This document shows positions 10,706-20,934 of a stretch of 64,000 bases of DNA, piece after piece; the stretch's first letter is position 1; every line of letters starts with the position of its first letter. Origin of the DNA: Megaleporinus macrocephalus (taxonomy: Eukaryota > Chordata > Actinopteri > Characiformes > Anostomidae); assembly GCA_021613375.1 (NCBI GenBank), contig CM038726.1, positions 14,890,841-14,954,840 on the forward strand, read 5' to 3'. The translations under genes were made by a program, and so were the position numbers. Below the pieces are notes generated by a model. The model worked only from the letters and a program-made list of their open reading frames with translations. It made no database searches and was not told the DNA's origin.

Positions 10706-10763
10706 CACACCTGTCCAGCTCATCAACTGATTAAGGAGGCCATAATGAGCTGGGTCAGGTGTG
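10706..10763. repeat. Short inverted repeat of CACACCTG-type fish dispersed repeat
   Basis: Left arm 10706-10723 (CACACCTGTCCAGCTCAT) is the reverse complement of 10745-10763 apart from one mismatch and one extra base. The pattern AGCTCAT-ATGAGCT with flanking CACACCTG and CAGGTGTG is a dispersed repeat I associate with fish genomes. The following GTGCAGTGCTGTGG-type sequence may belong to the same element. Open frames here on both strands are not genes. Confidence 0.55.
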
Positions 10764-11940
10764 AGGCAGCAGAGGCTTGGAACTGTGCAGTGCTGTGGGT
10801 GTTCAGGAGAGTGATCAGGAACTGCTATGTTAAAAACATTCTGAGTCCAAAACATTGGATGAAACAACACAAATGTAACATGGGGGGGATAGATATTTAC
10901 ACAGCTAGCTAAATGTTTAAATTACATTCTGTTTCTCAGACTGGACTACACCTCTGGGAGGTAAGACGCTCTCAAGACAAGAATCTGTATATAATGACTG
11001 TAGTAGGGTTGGGGGGGGGGCATAGAGCTCTGATGGCAAAACTATCATCGGCTTCTGAGCTTTCACTCCATTCTCATACCCTGTGGCCGCCAGTTGCTCT
11101 CAGCAACCTGAGAAAGCCATTGCCATTGACTCATGTGAAACTGTCCCCTATGGAACCACCGTGGGTCCTCCTCCCCACGCAATTACCAGCTTTTCCACTC
11201 TTCAGAAGATTCATTCTTTAGCCTTTTCAGCCAAGCAGGTGTTTGACTCATTTAGATAAAGACTTGGGGATGCTCCAACTCCTCCAATGTGCTAGGCCAT
11301 GTACTGTGACTGTCTGGTATGTTGAGCTTTAAATCATTTCAAGTACATTAGTGTGCAGATTCTTCAGCAGGAGTTGTTAGTAGGCCTAAAGGAATCACAA
11401 AAAAGCTAACTGGCTAAAAATTAAGTCTAGAGGGGACCCAGGTAGCATGCTATAAGATGTTTAAAAGCTAACCGGCCCCTGCTGCCTTTCACTCACTGCC
11501 GTTGTTAATATGTTCTGGATGAAGTTTGCCTTTAGATGAAGCCGTAGCCTGACATCTCAATTAATGTCACAGTGAAACAAGCTGCAATAAATCTAACAGG
11601 CCATATGTGATCCGGTTAATGTCCCATACTTTTATTGGATGGGATAGTGATTGCTCATTCAGGGTTATACGGTATCTCTGATGGAGAAATCATGCCTGTG
11701 ACTTTAATAAAGTAGAGGGAGGCTCGTAATGAGACTCAGATGGACACACTGGACGACGTTAGCAGATGTTCCGCTAGTATCTGGAAAAAGAACCTGCTCA
11801 AGTCGATGCAAGTGAACCAGTCAGCTAACTGACATACCTTAAGCTATAAAGCCATACATTTTCTCCTTTATTAACTCCCCCTTCACGCTCTCTCTCGCTC
11901 TTTCTGTCGTTCACATATTCCCCCACCCACAGGCCTATCT
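10764..11940. other. No gene or repeat recognised
   Basis: Unique sequence. The 102-codon plus frame at 10913-11221 has no domain and no splice context. A run of ten G at 11009-11018 is the only low-complexity feature. The segment 11440-11800 is complex and could hold regulatory DNA. Confidence 0.4.
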
Positions 11941-11941
11941 G

Positions 11942-12052
11942 TCCAGCCCAGATTAAACCAAAGCCTAGACTGAGAAGCACTTTCAATGGGGAATAACCTT
12001 TGGCCCTGCAATTCAGTTAAGGGCAGGGCTTAATCTGTATCTGGGAAACAGG
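11942..12052. mobile_element. Short palindromic MITE relic (CCCAGATTAA ends)
   Basis: The left end CCCAGATTAA at 11947-11956 is roughly the inverse of GCTTAATCTGTATCTGGG at 12028-12045, and AAGCACTTTCAATGGGGAAT lies between. I recognise this as a common fish fold-back repeat, here with an eroded right half. Confidence 0.5.
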
Positions 12053-12234
12053 GAACAGTGCTCTTACCTTGAAACTACACTTGATGACCATTTGATCTCA
12101 CATGTGTACCATATAAATAGGTTTTGAAGCTCATTTTAAGACTATTATAAGCTGCTTATAAGATTATCTTATTTACTATCATACATTTTTACTTGTTTTT
12201 GTTTTTTTAAGGTAATTTCACTTAACAAGATAGC

Positions 12235-12560
12235 ATTATATGACCACTGATTATTTGGGTGATGGTATCAGCACAGAGACACCAACATGGTAGTGGCATG
12301 TTAATGTCTGTTCTGCAGTTACAGGTGTATCAGGTACAGCAGTGTTGCTTAAACCTCTTGGTGTAACTACAGGATAAACTGTCCTCCAGTAAGCAGTGTC
12401 GACAGTGGCCCTGTGACACAGATGGGCCAGAGGATAACTACTGCAAATGACATGCCAAATACCGTCTGGTATTCAGGGATCCACCCTGCTTTGGCTGACT
12501 GCTCACTCGTCATAGCAGTGCTGATGCTCGCTTCAATCTCAACAGCATGTCTCTTTGTGG
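12235..12560. repeat. Degraded dispersed repeat of the type also at 39.2 and 57.3 kb
   Basis: Blocks such as GGTATCAGCACAGAGACACC, CAGGTACAGCAGTGTTGCT and GTGGCCCTGTGACAC resemble a dispersed fish repeat characterised by ACACAGCAGCGCTGCTG and CAGTGGTCCTG-type words. Strongly diverged, so the boundaries are approximate. Confidence 0.35.
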
Positions 12561-13035
12561 GGACCCATCACATTAACACATTGACATTTTTTCTACTAGT
12601 CTCTTAGGAAATGTGCATACTGTAGGTTTTCAGCAGTATCTCAGGCATAGATAGCATTGCTAGGCTATGAAGACCAACTGAGTAAACTGATTTGCTTCAG
12701 TGCCCCCCTGAGGCAGAACAGGGGTCCAGCTTTAGCTAAGAATATTTAGTTAAGAATATCAATATAGAGAGTAGATTAGTGAATGAGAGCGATGTGGCTA
12801 AATAATGACTCTTACTTGAATCTGTATGTGAGCATCTGGTTTACCCTAACACACAGCATAATATGTTTATTTTCAGGGACCCCAAAGAAATTTGCTCTTG
12901 ATACGTTCAGCGGCTCCAAAAGTTTAAATAGGGGGTCCTGTATTTTTCACACCTTGTGTAAACCCATAAAATGTAGCCACATAGTAGCTGTTTCTTTTAT
13001 TCTTTTAGTTTCCATGATATTCAGGAGACCTTCTA
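12561..13035. other. No feature recognised
   Basis: Unique AT-leaning sequence. The 97-codon plus frame at 12783-13076 runs into the transposon relic at its end and shows no domain. Confidence 0.4.
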
Positions 13036-13039
13036 TTAT

Positions 13040-13265
13040 CTCTTTCTACAAGTTCAGTGTTAGAAGTTCCAAGTAATTCCAAACACATTCAGTGATATTG
13101 AGGTCTGGTGTGGTCAGTTCATTGCTCAGCAGCTCATTTGTTTGACATGGCAATTTTCTTCATGACTGTTTCTTTTCTGAGTGACAGCTACACATCCTTT
13201 CACACCCACAGAGCTGAGTTGGCTTCCCACAGTGGAAGGATAGACAGAAACACCTGTAGATTTTT
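13040..13265 (-). mobile_element. Degraded Tc1-like transposon fragment
   Basis: Read on the minus strand, CCACTGTGGGAAGCCAACTC, AAGGATGTGTAGCTGTCACT and ATGAACTGACCACACCAGAC recall the transposase region of Tc1-like elements that also appears at 19745-20045 (minus) and 50135-50400 (plus). The frame is broken throughout. Confidence 0.6.
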
Positions 13266-13630
13266 CAATTTAAAGCAAAAATAAAGTTTGATTTTTTAAA
13301 AACTTTCCTGCAAAGATATTTCTTAGCAAGTGAAAAATGATTAAATGTATTAATTAAAGTAGTTATTTTATCTTATCTATTATCTATTATCTATTTCATT
13401 TTGAGATTGAGAGTCTTATGGCTGATTGTACATGTATCGAGGAACACTGAGGATAATCTAACTAGTTTTTTTTATCAGTTTAAAGCCAATACTTTATCTA
13501 CCAATGGAAAAAGACGGTTTCATGTCTCTGTTGTATGGTTGGATATGGTTGTATTTATGTTGAAATTAAACCACTGGCTAAATTTTGAATTATCTGGCAG
13601 CTTCCTCATTGTTTATGATGATTAAATCAA
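13266..13630. other. No feature recognised; AT-rich
   Basis: AT-rich sequence with an imperfect TATCTATTATCTATTATC patch at 13374-13393. The short plus frame at 13401-13625 has no domain. Confidence 0.4.
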
Positions 13631-13669
13631 ATTTTCACGCTAAATTGCTCTCATAGCAAAGCTAACTGG

Positions 13670-14240
13670 CTCGACCCTCACCGATCCAAACAGCGTCATA
13701 TGCTGCGAGGCCACCTCGTCTCTGTCTTAATCCTGCCTCGTGTGCCAGCCCGAATGGTTTCGGTGGAGAAATGTAAACAGGGGAGTTGCTGGGAGTGGGG
13801 ATATTTTGAGAAAGCATTCCGTTGTTTGCATTAGCATTTTTCTTCAGGGAAAACTTCTGTCACTGTCAATTCTGCGAGGCTACCAGCCAACATTCTGTCA
13901 ATGCCTTGTTAACATCCATGTAATGCAGATATTTATTACTTAATTGAGTTTTGATGCAGTTCGTCTGCGGTGGGTCCGCATGCAGATGTGTGTGTGTCAG
14001 GACGAGGGTTAGAGGGGCCGGAAAATCAGGAGTTATTTTGGTTTCGAATGTGTATCTATACACATATGGTCCTGGTTTCGGCCTGTATACCCCGAGATCT
14101 CACGGATGGCCTTTGACCCTGCTCCCTGAGACTGCCATGATTTCGGCCTCGGCGTTCCAAGTTCGGTTTGACCCCCTTTGACCCCAGAGATCAAAGGGCA
14201 CAGCCGCTGAACAGCAAATTAACCCAATGTGTCAAACTTT
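13670..14240. promoter_or_regulatory. Candidate non-coding regulatory block with nuclear-receptor and TCF-like words
   Basis: Complex, repeat-free sequence. Between 14100 and 14200 lie TGGCCTTTGACCC, GTTTGACCCCCTTTGACC (direct TGACC half-sites) and GATCAAAGGG, which fit nuclear-receptor half-site and TCF/LEF consensus patterns. At 13827-13839 TTGTTTGCATTAG resembles an octamer/POU site. I infer enhancer potential from complexity and motif clustering only. The open frames here have no domains. Confidence 0.35.
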
Positions 14241-14284
14241 GCATGACACCATGTTCAGTCAGTCTTTTTGGGGGGCAAAGTGTT

Positions 14285-14304
14285 TCTTTTTTTTTTTTTT
14301 TTTT
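14285..14304. repeat. Poly-T tract
   Basis: A run of about 17 T, possibly the tail of a minus-strand retroposon, but no element body is recognised. Confidence 0.7.
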
Positions 14305-14359
14305 GGAGCATCTTAGGCTTTTGATGTCACTTTTCATCTAGTCGTTCTTTGACTATATG

Positions 14360-14800
14360 CTTTATCCTTATTCTCTTCTTCCCTTCTCTCTATCCTTTAC
14401 GCTCACTTTCTCTGGTTCCATCCTTTTCTTTGGCGCCCTCATGGATGTTGATTACTTTATCCTCTCCCCTCTTCTGTTTCAATTATTCACTTTCTCTCTC
14501 GGTTTCTTCTTCCTGTTCCTTCTATAACTCTCTCTCTCTCTCTCGCTCTCTCTCTCTTTCTATCTCCACCCCTTTTCTCTCTTTTTCCTCTGTGTTTAAA
14601 GATGTTTCAGTTCAGCTGTCACAAATTATGTTCGCCTGCCCAGCTGTCAAAACAGGGGTGTGTTTTTCTCTTTGCACCCGGTATACTACCAAAAGAGAGA
14701 GGGAGGGAGACTGAGTGAGAGGGGGAGAAAGAGAAAGAAGAAGGGGAGGGAGAGAGAGAGAAGGGGTCAGAGAGGGAGAGAGAAAGAAAGAAAGAAAGGA
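14360..14800. repeat. Paired polypyrimidine and polypurine tracts
   Basis: Positions 14360-14590 are CT-rich with a TCTCTCTC core at about 14527-14560. Positions 14691-14805 are strongly GA-rich (GAGAGGGAGGGAGA, GAAAGAAAGAAAGAAAGGAG). The two are broadly complementary and separated by about 100 bp. Long open frames on both strands (14349-14714 plus, 14619-15035 minus) follow from the lack of stops in such tracts. Confidence 0.75.
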
Positions 14801-14864
14801 GGGGGGCTTTAATGCTCATGTTTGGACACAAGCAATTATCTCTAATTATTGTTTTTCTTTTCAG

Positions 14865-14984
14865 TTTCCCTGTCCTGATGGAGGTCCCAGCCAGACGAAC
14901 AAGCCGTAATCTGGCCTCGACGAGGAGGCCCAGCGGGCCCCGTGGTGCAGCTCGTCCGTGGGACTCTCGGGCTTTCATCTCAAT
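14865..14984 (+). CDS. Candidate 120-nt coding exon with strong splice sites
   Basis: An excellent acceptor (ATTGTTTTTCTTTTCAG, ending 14864) and donor (TCAAT|GTGAGT, GT at 14985-14986) bound exactly 120 nt. One frame is open throughout (phase: 1 leading nt, 39 codons, 2 trailing nt) and reads FPVLMEVPARRTSRNLAS..., then an Arg/Pro/Gly-rich stretch to WDSRAFIS. The length is a multiple of three, so skipping would keep frame, as in cassette exons. The ATG at 14878 could also be a start if the exon is 5'-terminal. GC content is much higher than the flanks. I do not recognise the protein and no partner exons are visible, so it could be a chance pairing or a non-coding exon. Confidence 0.35.
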
Positions 14985-15235
14985 GTGAGTCTGGAGTTGA
15001 TTCAAACGCAGAGCGATGGGTGAATTAACCCCCAAGCCCCAGCTTTCAATGGGCTCAGCTAAGAGATTATACGTGTTGATGGCAGGCCTTTTATACGTGC
15101 TGCGCTTTCAAAAGAAACTTCTGCTGGTTACTCAGGGCACCAAAAGTGGGCAAACCATCTCCTATCCTTTACTAAGGTCTTGCTTCGTTCTCTTGACCCG
15201 CCCACTCCTTTCTGAGGTGACTTTATGAAAATGTC
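14985..15235. promoter_or_regulatory. Complex non-coding block next to the candidate exon
   Basis: Repeat-free, balanced-composition sequence including GAGCGATGGGTGAATTAACC and TTTCAATGGGCTCAGC. It might be intronic regulatory sequence beside the candidate exon. The plus frame at 15016-15228 has no domain. Confidence 0.25.
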
Positions 15236-15239
15236 ACCA

Positions 15240-15320
15240 TCAGTGGCGTAACTAGGACACATGTGGCCCCAGAGGAAACACATTTAATGACCCCCAACTT
15301 CCCATATAAACATTACTTTA
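15240..15320. mobile_element. Transposon terminus of CAGTGGCGTAACTAGG type
   Basis: CAGTGGCGTAACTAGGAC starts at 15240. The motif is a common DNA-transposon end in fish and other vertebrates. I find no opposite terminus nearby, so only one end seems to remain. Confidence 0.5.
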
Positions 15321-17450
15321 AATATATGTGTTTAATAATTGCATGTTTATTCTGTTACATCTCAAACAAGGTGATACTCTAAAGGCATGCCACTCTCCTC
15401 ACTAGCATCTACATTTTTACTGTATAACAAACAAGCAATAAATAAGCAATAAATTCAAATTAATACAAATACATTACAGTGTTGTTTATTATGTAGGTTA
15501 GATCAATACAGTTAGAACACAAGTTTACATATCATTTTCAAAGATGCCTGTTATCCGTTGTTTACAATAAGAAGTGATTCCTAACTTAAACTGTATACTG
15601 TGTTATATTAATAGTCTATTTAACTGTATTGTGTGAAGTATGATGGCACCATAATCAGTCACTGAATGATAGGCCTGTATACAAACTACAGATGGGGTTC
15701 AGTATAATTGAATACGGTTCTGTTGGGTTCTGTAAAATGAATATGATAGGAGACAGAACAAGAATAAGCAAACAATGAACATGGCAGTGCTATCATTAGC
15801 GAACTCTGTTAGCTAGTGTCTGAAAATCAGTAACGGAGAAACACTTGGTTGGTGGTGAATTAATTTGTTTTTTCGGATGAAGGACAACAGCAGTAGCAGC
15901 TAGCTGAGTGATCAGGTGAGTAGAGAAGAATAAAGACTAACCTGTTGCTCTGTCTCTGATTTAGTCATTCTGAACACACTCTCTCTTGTGAACGTAAACT
16001 GTGATGGTGTAGACAAGTTACCTAACTAATGTAGCTAGCTTTTGGCCTAATGCTGCTTATTAAGACTGTTCAGTAACTTAAACTGTGGTGGTTTTGCTTC
16101 TCGTTTCAGCTGTTAGCTGTTTTTAAGTGTTACTCAGCTACGGTGAAGATAACTGGCCTTAGCTAGTAATCTCCGCCCAGCTAACTAGACTTAGCTTTGC
16201 CTCAGCTGGATATCTAGCTATTTTCATCAGCCCTTGTCTGGCTGACAAGCCTGACAACCTTTTTTTTTTTTAATATAATCATGAATTTCCCCAATAGCAA
16301 GAGGATAGCGGACCATTGTTGGCCCAGTAACGGCAAAGCTGGTGGCTCAGCATTTTCCAGATGGCCTGCCAGTGGTTAAGCAGAGTATTAGACAAGATCC
16401 CCATTTTCATCACTTCATTTTACACTCATGGTTCAATATTTCTTCATTTCTTTCGTCCATCATATTTACATACTTTTATAAAGTAATTATGCTAATATTT
16501 TTAGCGTCAGCGTCAGTCATTATGTTATATTCTGAGTTGTAATGTTTGACTTTTATTTGTTTATTTTCCAAAAAAGAAAAAGTTAGAAACAAAAAAACTA
16601 GTTAGACCTTAGATTCCGAAGCTGGACCAGCAGTGTAAAATGGTCAGCGGGCTGAATAACTTATCAAGCCAGCAGACTGGTTATAGAAGAAACACACATA
16701 ATTGTAGTGTGTAATGAAGAAGTATTTACTCTGTAAAGATGTAAGATGTTCTCACATCACTTCAAAAAACAAGAAACCAAATATAAACCAACTGAGCCTG
16801 TGATTGTGGCATTATTTTTCTACCTGCTCAAGAGACCATGATTAACAACTTGACAACAAACAACAAATGTAGTCTTAATGTGTTTATTTTGGTCATCTAC
16901 TTGGCTAATTAGTTAATGTTAGCTACATATTTTGTTATTTAGCTAGCTTATTGGCTGAAATGAATTAAATATTGCACTACTCTGCACACAGGCTCACACA
17001 ATTTACTACATTTACACAGAATTGTGTGCAGAATTTAAAGAAAGCTTTTTTTTCTCTGTCGAGCAAAAACACATTTCGTGGCTGTTAACATGAATGCTAA
17101 TAGTGTTAGCTTTTAATAGTTTGTCACCGTAAGTACTCTCTCACTGTGCTCTCTCTCTACAAAGTAATAATTCTGAGAACGGGGGTCAACACATCTTCAC
17201 ACTATCATAATTTACATTCCTGTGCTCTTATTTGTCATATAATAATGATGAGCTGCTTCATCTTTATTTGGAAGAGTGAGCAATTGCTAAATTGTGGTTG
17301 GGTTTGGCGTGTTAGCAAATACAGAGGATCCTTAGCTGCATTAATACAACAGCTATATCTGCTTTAGAAAGCTGGAAAATGGCATTACGGCCTTAAACAC
17401 AGTGTAATTTCACTGTTTTATCTGTCATATCATTTGTAAATTGTGACATA
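15321..17450. other. AT-rich sequence without recognised genes
   Basis: Mostly AT-rich with many GCTAGCT/TAGCTA words between 15900 and 16200. A stretch at 16222-16260 (CATCAGCCCTTGTCTGGCTG) is shared with 20094-20130. No convincing exon; short plus frames at 16342-16542 and 17146-17367 have no domain. Confidence 0.4.
16222..16260. repeat. Short dispersed repeat, copy 1 (second at 20094-20130)
   Basis: TCAGCCCTTGTCTG and GCCTGACAA are shared in the same order and spacing with 20094-20130, with two or three differences. One copy precedes a T run (16261-16271), the other AT-rich sequence. It probably belongs to an unclassified old element. Confidence 0.5.
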
Positions 17451-17554
17451 AATTGAGCTGCTTTCAGGCTGAATGAGTCGGAGTTACTTCACCCGGAAGT
17501 ATAGCCACCTTTTGTGTTTACAAACTGGAGTGTTTTATTCTAGACTCCTCCATC

Positions 17555-17870
17555 ACATCCTAATATTCTAGAATGTTCTCTCTACACCGTGTTCTAGAAT
17601 GCCTTTCCTGTTTTACATTGTTCTAGAAAACTCTTAGTTCCTACTACTCGGGAATACTCTGCCTATTCACACTGACCTTGTATGGTCTCCTCCTTTAGAC
17701 TAGTCTAGGATGCTCTATCGCATCCTCCCTGTTCAAGGATCTTCTCTCTTTTTACTGTTCTGGAATGTTTTTCCTAATTTTCATTGTTCTAGAACACTTT
17801 CACGAATTCCAGTTGCTCTAGAATAATCTGCCTATTCCCATGGACCTTGTTCTCATCCATCATTCACACT
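17555..17870. repeat. Degenerate tandem repeat built on TTCTAGAATGTTCT
   Basis: TTCTAGAATGTTC (17568-17580) and variants (GTTCTAGAATGCC, GTTCTAGAAAACTC, GTTCTGGAATGTTTTTCC, GTTCTAGAACACTTTC, CTCTAGAATAATCTGCC) recur every 40-55 bp, alternating with CCTATTC-CACTGACC-type text. An outlying pair lies at 18357-18370 and 18412-18428. The core matches the TTCnnGAAnnTTC layout of a heat-shock element. Likely an old minisatellite. Confidence 0.6.
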
Positions 17871-18088
17871 GGTGTTTTTTATTTATTTATTTTTTTTAAA
17901 CCCGCCACCACCCCGCTCTTCAGAGGACTAATAGACTTTATTATTTATTTACTAATTTACAAAATGTAACGTGAGGTATAGGATAAGGTGAGGGGGAAGT
18001 GAAATAACGAGCAGACAAACAAAAATGCAAAAGATAATGAATACATTTTTGAATGTATTTGAAAATGTAAATTGAAATACAAAAAAAG

Positions 18089-18095
<7 letters not shown>

Positions 18096-18149
<54 letters not shown>
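18096..18149. repeat. (TA)n microsatellite
   Basis: About 27 uninterrupted TA dinucleotides. The minus-strand frame at 17952-18206 (YIYIYI) is an artefact. Confidence 0.95.
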
Positions 18150-18154
<5 letters not shown>

Positions 18155-18559
18155 AATCATATAATTTCTGTGAGATACAATTATTAGTACAGTTACATTT
18201 CGACACTTATATAATGTGTGTGCGTGCACATACGTATATTAGAGTTTATTTCTGGGTGGTCATGTTGTTAGAATGGGTAAGATATATTTGGTTAGGGTGA
18301 TTATGATTGTATAGAAATAATAAGTGCTGACCTGGGTGTGCTGGGTTCATTGTTTGAGAATGTTCTGCCATTCATACTACTTTTAAAACACTCTCTCTGC
18401 GTTCACCCTGTTCTAGAATGTTCTGCCTATTGAGTGCTATCAAATGTGTCTTCCCATTCACGCTGTTTGAGTGCTGTCTTGTATTGATGGGGTTGGCTTA
18501 TCAGTTCTATACATTTTAAATCACCTGCCGTCATCAGATTATTGGAGTTTGTTGGGGTG

Positions 18560-19490
18560 CTTGGACCTACCAGCTAAAAGCAGAGAAGCCTGAAAGAGAA
18601 TCAGTAGATAACTTTATCATTATTGTGGTTTTAATGATCTGTGTCTTTAGTAATAAGCTTCTAATAAGGAAGTGACTTTGTATCGAAAAGATGAGCGGGG
18701 AGGGGGGAGAGGTAAAATCAACAGTGACTATAGTATTAAAGGAAATCCAATGTTGCCTCAAGGCAACCAGAAGCAAGCAGTGTTTAATGACAAAAAACAT
18801 TGGTTTTAAATCCTGGCTCTAAGGTCATATGACTTTGCCGCACCATAATGGCCCATAACCCCCCACCGCCTCCCCTTTTCTCTTCCCTGCTGAGAGCTTT
18901 GGCACCTTTTCTTTCCACTTGGCTGCAGATTCAGGTTGATTATCTTCCATATCCTTGCAGGATTGTGTGCAGCAGATTTTTCATATACAATTAATATGCT
19001 AAAATATTGATCTGACCCGTAACACGCCAAATCACAATAAAGGAAAACAGGATGAAAAGGTTGGAAGTTTTTCATTTTTTAACAGGAATGTGTTTTGCAC
19101 TTTAATTGAATATTCGTTTTTTCTCCAAACTGCATCCATACAAATCCTTATGTTGCCTTACAGCCAATACTCGATCTTGGCCTTCTGTAATTTCAGCAGC
19201 TGACTCTTATTGGAAGAGGCACTGCTGAAATGTATTATCTGCACCCGTCTCTGTCTGTGTAATGAAGAGTGGCAGACTCGAAGGATGAGAGACGTTCTCT
19301 TGTTCAGCGCAGACATGAGGGTCTCTGGGTATTGTAGTAGAACACAATAGGGACTGCATGTGTTGGTCCGTGTCTAAAGGAGTACATGACCTGTGATCTC
19401 TGCGCAACCTCTCTGATCTCAGAGCAGTGACCTGGCCATGTCCAAGATGTAGAAAATGTACCACTGTGCTACCACACACACACACACTCT
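18560..19490. promoter_or_regulatory. Long complex non-coding stretch, candidate conserved elements
   Basis: About 900 bp without repeats, with balanced composition and homeodomain-type words (TTAATATGC, TTTAATTGAATATTC). Segments 18820-19080 and 19130-19210 look most constrained by eye. The minus-strand frames at 18806-19075 and 19207-19485 show no domain. Enhancer status is inference from complexity alone. Confidence 0.3.
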
Positions 19491-19510
19491 AGTTTTTTAT
19501 ACAATACCTG

Positions 19511-19638
<128 letters not shown>

Positions 19639-19744
19639 CAGATTTCATTTATTTATTGTTCAATAAGTAGGTTATTTAATTTTCAGCAGGAGAAAACACA
19701 ACAGAAAACCTATATTTAACAAAACAAATTACACAGAAGCCTCA

Positions 19745-20045
19745 ACAACTATCGTTTTTTCCAGTGTTTAGTGTCTCTTTAGCGTCAGGAGGCTTGTTTT
19801 CAGTTTTTTAAAGAATTCCACTGTGATATTTTTCCAAAGTTCAGTCTTAGGAGGTTAAATTTTTCTTCTTCTCAGGGTATTCCCAAACACAAGACTGTCC
19901 GGTGGTCTGTCCATTGTTCTAAGCAACTTCTTTGTTTGTTTTGCAAATTGACTTCTGTTTTGCTTTTCTCAGTAAGGGCTTCTTAACAGCTACACATCCT
20001 TTTAGACTCCATTCCCACAGTGGAAAGAACAAATAATTTTTTATT
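19745..20045 (-). mobile_element. Degraded Tc1-like transposon, transposase region
   Basis: On the minus strand, successive blocks read CCACTGTGGGAATGGAGTCT, AAGGATGTGTAGCTGTTAAG, AAGCCCTTACTGAGAAAAGC and AACAAAGAAGTTGCTTAG. These parallel the plus-strand copy at 50160-50230 (AAGCCTTTACTGAGAAAATG, AACAAAGAAGCTGTTAG). A region matching GAACAATGGACAGACCACC follows. The frame is destroyed by indels. Confidence 0.7.
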
Positions 20046-20093
20046 TTTATTTTTTTTTCCATATGACTTAGCTCCACCTTAGGTGGCTATTGT

Positions 20094-20130
20094 CGTCAGC
20101 CCTTGTCTGACTGACATGCCTGACAATATA
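20094..20130. repeat. Short dispersed repeat, copy 2 (first at 16222-16260)
   Basis: GTCAGCCCTTGTCTGACTGA and GCCTGACAAT correspond to the copy near 16.2 kb. It sits just beyond the Tc1 relic, so it may be part of the same insertion. Confidence 0.5.
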
Positions 20131-20139
20131 AAATCTGAA

Positions 20140-20886
20140 GATGTAGCAATTTTTTTTCATATCAAGTAAAGTTTGATTTTCTCCCATCTCTCTTCTCCCC
20201 TCTCTAAGAGATGCAATTATATATGTTCTTATTAAGTGCTGTATTTCTTTTGGGAACATTTTGAAGGTCGAGCAGGTTTTGCATGGTTGCTAGGAGTCCC
20301 ATAAATTTTCTTATATCTCAGTGAAAGTAAACATGTTAAACCTAACTAATCCTACTCTTTATTTGGTGACTGTCTTAATTTATTGGATGCTAATATGTTA
20401 CTTTTACAAGTTCTTAGTAATTACCAGCACACTAGAAAGCTGTAAATAAAAATAAAGGCGTGTTAGGTATGTTGAGAAATCTCTATAGCATCGAAATTTC
20501 CGTTTCAATACATTTGATTTTTAAAATTAATCATAATAAAAGCAAAACAAAAAGAAAACACAAGTACAGTATATTACTGATCATGTTATACACATCTTGT
20601 ACACAAATTTTAGTTAAATATTAAATAAAATGTATAAATACAAAAAAATAATAATAATTTGGCAAGTTTTTCTGTATTTTTGAGCATTAGAGTAGGTCAG
20701 CCATGTTTTTGGTCCTAAATGTGTCAAAATAAAAGCACAGATAATTTTTTCTAATTAATGGATGAACTATGCAAACATTCAACCATGGAATATTTTTCAC
20801 CCCATCGTGGTTGATAAATTGCACCTTTGTTTCCACTGTGACCTTTCCTCTTTATACTTTATACTATGACAGGCTCTGAACAGACA

Positions 20887-20888
<2 letters not shown>
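20140..20888. other. AT-rich, no feature recognised
   Basis: A/T-rich sequence with short A and T runs and no repeats or exons that I can support. Confidence 0.4.

Positions 20889-20889
<1 letters not shown>

Positions 20890-20926
<37 letters not shown>
20890..20926. repeat. (TG)n microsatellite
   Basis: About 18 uninterrupted TG dinucleotides. Confidence 0.95.
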
Positions 20927-20928
<2 letters not shown>

Positions 20929-20934
20929 TAAATG

